Below are positions 61,343 through 64,000 of a stretch of DNA of 64,000 bases, piece by piece; the first letter of the stretch is position 1, and each line of letters begins with the position of its first letter. The position numbers were made by a program, and so were the translations under genes. Source of the stretch: SPCO01 sp964427285 (GTDB taxonomy: Bacteria > Chloroflexota > Limnocylindria > Limnocylindrales > CSP1-4); contig CAYRTS010000002.1 in the NCBI GenBank assembly GCA_964427285.1, forward strand, positions 30,466-94,465, in the 5' to 3' direction. The notes beneath the pieces are model-generated. The model saw only the letters and a program-made list of their open reading frames with translations. It did not search any database and was not told the origin of the DNA.

Positions 61343-61350
61343 GTGTCTGA
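61120..61350 (+). pseudogene. Small ORF with two compensating frameshifts
   Basis: ATG 61120 (MPIAPNDF) follows a TACCAT box by ten bases. After about ten codons the coding character moves to another frame (AADAAMRPVEREAFEAVVAQ, then MRLDAGGSALDAI, stop at 61253-61255). It then returns to the first frame (RITPDDAESAIEF, then TMSVEGSKQVDEEERRV, stop at 61348-61350). Third positions are G/C-rich in each piece only in the frames given. Read together they give a product of about 77 residues with no recognised family. A decayed gene or sequence errors would both explain it. Confidence 0.35.
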
Positions 61351-63814
61351 TCATCGGGGATCGCCAAGCCGTGACCTCCCCGCCCAGGCTCGCGTCGTCG
61401 TCATCGGCGGCGGCATCGTCGGCACCAGCGTCGCGTTCCACCTGACCGAGCGCGGCTGGAGCGACGTCGTCCTCCTCGAGCGAAAGCGGCTCACGTCGGG
61501 CACCACCTGGCATGCTGCAGGGCTGGTCGGGCAGATCCGGGCCACCTACAACCTGAGCATGCTGGCGAAGTACGCGCTCGAGCTGTTCGCCGAGCTCGAG
61601 CAGCGAACGAGCCTGGGAACGGGCTTTCGGAGAACCGGGTCGATCCTGCTCGCTTCCACCGAGGGCCGCCTCGAGGAGGTCCGGCGCAACGTATCGATGG
61701 GGCGCCTGTGCGGTGTGGACGCCGAGATGATCGGCAGCGACCGAGCTGCCGAGTTGTTCCCGTTGCTCGACCCGGCCGGGGTGCTCGGTGCTGCGTGGAT
61801 CCCGGGTGACGGCGTGGCCAACCCGACCGACGTCACCCAGGCCCTTGCCAAGGCGGCTCGCATGGGTGGGGCGCGCATCTACGAGCACACGAAGGTGACC
61901 GCGATCCACGAGCGTGATGGCCATGTCGCGGGTGTCTCGACGGATCGCGGCGAGATCGCCTGCGAGTACGTCGTCAACTGCACGGGCATGTGGGCACGCG
62001 AGCTGGCCGGCCAGAACGGCGTGGTCATCCCGAACCACGCCGCCGAGCACTTCTACCTGATCACGGAGGAGATCCCCGGCCTTGCCCCCGACCTGCCGGT
62101 CCTTCGCTCCCCGGATGACACGGCGTACATCCGCGTGGACACGGGCAAGCTCATGGTCGGGTTCTTCGAGCCCGGTGCCAAGCCGTGGGCGACGCATGGC
62201 ATCCCGGAGGATGCCGAGTTCGTCACCCTGCCCGAGGACTGGGACCACATCACGCCCTTCCTCGAGCGGGCTGCCCGGCGCGTTCCCGTCCTGGGCGAGG
62301 TCGGCTACCAGCTGCACTTCAACGGACCCGAGAGCTTCACGCCGGATGACCGCTATGTCCTCGGCGAGGCGCCGGGCCACCGCGGCTACTTCGTGGCCGC
62401 CGGGTTCAACTCCGTCGGGTTCGCGGGCGGCGGTGGCGCCGGCCGGGCGGTCGCAGACTGGCTGGTGGACGATCGCGCGCCGATGGATCTCTGGGAGGTC
62501 GACATCCGGCGGTTCATGCCGTTCCAGCGCAACCGCCGGTACCTGTACGGCCGCACCACCGAGACGCTGGGCCTGCTCTACGACATGCACTGGCCGTTCC
62601 GCCAGTACGAGACGTCGCGCGGCATCCGCCGGTCACCGCTCCACGACCGGCTCGCTGCCCGCAATGCCTGCTTTGGTGAGGTCGGCGGCTGGGAGCGGGC
62701 CAACTGGTACGCGCCCCACGGTGTCGAACCGCGCTACGAGTACAGCTACGGCCGCCAGAACTGGTTCGCGTATAGCGCCGAGGAGCACCGCGCCGTCCGC
62801 GAGGGCGTGGCGGTGTTCGACCAGACGTCGTTCGGCAAGATCCTCGTCCAGGGCCGAGACGCGGAGCGCGTGCTGGGGCGGATCTGCACGGCGGATGTCG
62901 CCGTGGCACCAGGACGCATCGTCTACACGCAGTGGCTCAACGACCGCGGCGGCGTGGAGGCGGACGTTACCGTCACCCGTTTGGCCGAGGACCGGTTCCT
63001 GGTCGTCACGACCGGCACCCAGACGGTCCGCGACCTTGACTGGCTGGGCCGCCAGATCCCGCCCGAGGCGCACGTCACGGTGACCGACGTCACCTCGGGC
63101 GAAGCGGTCATCGCCGTCATGGGGCCGCGCTCGCGCGACCTGCTGGAGTCGATGACCGACGCGGACCTCTCCAACGAGGCCTTCCCGTTCGGGGCGGTGC
63201 GCGAGATCGACCTGGGCCTTGCGTTCGCCCGGGCCGCGCGCACGACGTACGTGGGCGAGCTGGGCTGGGAGCTGTACGTCCCGACCGAGTTCGCGACCCA
63301 CGTGTACGACGAGATCGCTGCCGCCGGCGAGGCCTTCGGCCTCCGCCACGCCGGCTATCACGCGCTCAACTCGCTGCGGATGGAGAAGGCGTACCGCCAC
63401 TGGGGCCACGACATGAGCGACGAGGACACGGCCATCGAGGCCGGGCTCGGGTTCACGGTCGCCTGGGACAAGCCCGGCGGGTTCGTCGGCCGGGAAGCGC
63501 TCCTGCGCCAGCGCGAGATGGGCGTCAGTCGACGCCTCGCGGTGCTGACGCTGGACGACCCCGAACCGCTCATGTACCACAACGAGCCGATCTGGCGAGA
63601 CGGCGAGCTGGTCGGCCGGATCACGTCGGCCATGTTCGGCCATACCATCGGACGCTCGATCGGGCTCGGCTACGTCCGCCGTTCCGACGGGCTCGTGACG
63701 CCGGATTGGCTCGCGGCCGGCCGATACGAGGTCGAGGTGGCGACGGAGCGATTCGCGGCAACGGCATCGTTCCGCGCGCCGTACGACCCCACGAACGCCC
63801 GGATCAGAGCGTGA
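61343..63814 (+). CDS. FAD-dependent sarcosine/dimethylglycine dehydrogenase-like protein with GcvT domain
   Basis: An 823-aa two-part enzyme. Residues 15-390 are an FAD-dependent DAO-type oxidase (VVVIGGGIVGTSVAFHL for FAD, then TSGTTWHAAGLVGQIR, where a nearby His binds covalent FAD in relatives). From about residue 430 it is a GcvT/aminomethyltransferase-like folate domain (REGVAVFDQTSFGKILV, GELGWELYVPTEF, GLRHAGYHALNSLRMEKAYRHWG). Relatives demethylate dimethylglycine or sarcosine and pass the one-carbon unit to tetrahydrofolate. The GTG start has AGGAGG six bases upstream. A second member follows. Confidence 0.9.
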   Translation: MSDHRGSPSRDLPAQARVVVIGGGIVGTSVAFHLTERGWSDVVLLERKRLTSGTTWHAAGLVGQIRATYNLSMLAKYALELFAELEQRTSLGTGFRRTGSILLASTEGRLEEVRRNVSMGRLCGVDAEMIGSDRAAELFPLLDPAGVLGAAWIPGDGVANPTDVTQALAKAARMGGARIYEHTKVTAIHERDGHVAGVSTDRGEIACEYVVNCTGMWARELAGQNGVVIPNHAAEHFYLITEEIPGLAPDLPVLRSPDDTAYIRVDTGKLMVGFFEPGAKPWATHGIPEDAEFVTLPEDWDHITPFLERAARRVPVLGEVGYQLHFNGPESFTPDDRYVLGEAPGHRGYFVAAGFNSVGFAGGGGAGRAVADWLVDDRAPMDLWEVDIRRFMPFQRNRRYLYGRTTETLGLLYDMHWPFRQYETSRGIRRSPLHDRLAARNACFGEVGGWERANWYAPHGVEPRYEYSYGRQNWFAYSAEEHRAVREGVAVFDQTSFGKILVQGRDAERVLGRICTADVAVAPGRIVYTQWLNDRGGVEADVTVTRLAEDRFLVVTTGTQTVRDLDWLGRQIPPEAHVTVTDVTSGEAVIAVMGPRSRDLLESMTDADLSNEAFPFGAVREIDLGLAFARAARTTYVGELGWELYVPTEFATHVYDEIAAAGEAFGLRHAGYHALNSLRMEKAYRHWGHDMSDEDTAIEAGLGFTVAWDKPGGFVGREALLRQREMGVSRRLAVLTLDDPEPLMYHNEPIWRDGELVGRITSAMFGHTIGRSIGLGYVRRSDGLVTPDWLAAGRYEVEVATERFAATASFRAPYDPTNARIRA

Positions 63815-63848
63815 GGACCCACCCCCGAGGCGTCTGCGGGAGACGACG

Positions 63849-64000
63849 GTGAGATCGACAGCGCGGGTCGTGATCGTGGGTGGCGGCGTCATGGGGATCG
63901 GCCTGCTGTATAGCCTGGCCGAGGAGGGCTGGACGGACACGATCCTGGTGGAGAAGGGGGAGCTGACGTCGGGGTCCACCTGGCATGCGGCCGGCACGTG
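63849..64000 (+). CDS. Second FAD-dependent oxidoreductase (cut by window end)
   Basis: The first 50 codons of a relative of the preceding gene. MRSTARVVIVGGGVMGIGLLYSLAEEGW is the FAD-binding fold, and LTSGSTWHAAGT matches the same motif upstream. The GTG start has GGGAGA nearby and lies 34 bases after the preceding stop, so the two form an operon. The rest lies beyond the window, so the presence of a GcvT half cannot be judged. Confidence 0.85.
   Translation, partial: MRSTARVVIVGGGVMGIGLLYSLAEEGWTDTILVEKGELTSGSTWHAAGT

Overview
The window is a GC-rich, gene-dense bacterial chromosome segment with strongly G/C-biased third codon positions. It is most likely from a Chloroflexota lineage (Limnocylindria-like). 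That is an inference from base composition, a HrcA-type CIRCE element before groESL, PurS/PurQ/PurL as separate proteins, a bacterial DUF2419 queuosine-salvage protein, a cyclase-ATPase-TPR protein and many leaderless genes. No rRNA, tRNA, CRISPR array, phage or insertion sequence was seen.

Layout. 1-5005: the end of an ECF transporter operon (two EcfA ATPases, EcfT), two tandem nucleoside phosphorylases and a cytochrome P450. 5111-9658: an MFS transporter and a queuosine-salvage hydrolase (minus strand) divergent from a PfkB sugar/nucleoside kinase and a Ca2+/H+ antiporter. 9721-12399: ssb, then an operon for three exported proteins that begins with a copy of the ssb upstream region and first codons. 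12442-26053: a complete purine operon, purA-D-B-C-S-Q-L-F-M-(N-H fusion), behind a leader with an intrinsic terminator. 26050-29551: vapBC, metG and tatD. 29569-31898: groES-groEL with CIRCE and a strong terminator hairpin. 32024-38702: a lipoprotein, a PcrA/UvrD helicase, an ankyrin lipoprotein (minus) and ligA. 38702-41169: an amine oxidase pseudogene with an internal deletion, a zinc-ribbon protein and an acetyltransferase. 41208-47764: gatC-gatA-(cyclase/ATPase/TPR)-gatB and a small membrane protein. 47948-52562: a PfkB kinase paired with an unknown protein, a Cys/Met-metabolism PLP enzyme, a third nucleoside phosphorylase and a CoA-binding protein. 52612-59528: a BMP-type nucleoside ABC importer with a nucleoside hydrolase and an SGNH hydrolase. 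59613-64000: a small metallopeptidase, an SPFH protein, a broken small ORF and two tandem FAD oxidoreductases of the sarcosine/dimethylglycine dehydrogenase type, the second cut by the window end.

The dominant theme is purine and nucleoside economy. There is one full de novo IMP/AMP operon, two probable nucleoside import systems (ECF and BMP-ABC), three phosphorylases, a nucleoside hydrolase, a kinase and a queuosine salvage enzyme.

Many genes have no Shine-Dalgarno sequence. Instead they carry a TAnnnT-like -10 box about 6 bases before the start codon, which implies leaderless mRNAs. I used this together with Shine-Dalgarno matches to choose starts. The most unusual features are the reuse of ssb's promoter and first codons as a translationally coupled leader, the purA leader switch, and the vapBC cassette whose promoter overlaps the purH stop codon and whose toxin starts at CTG.
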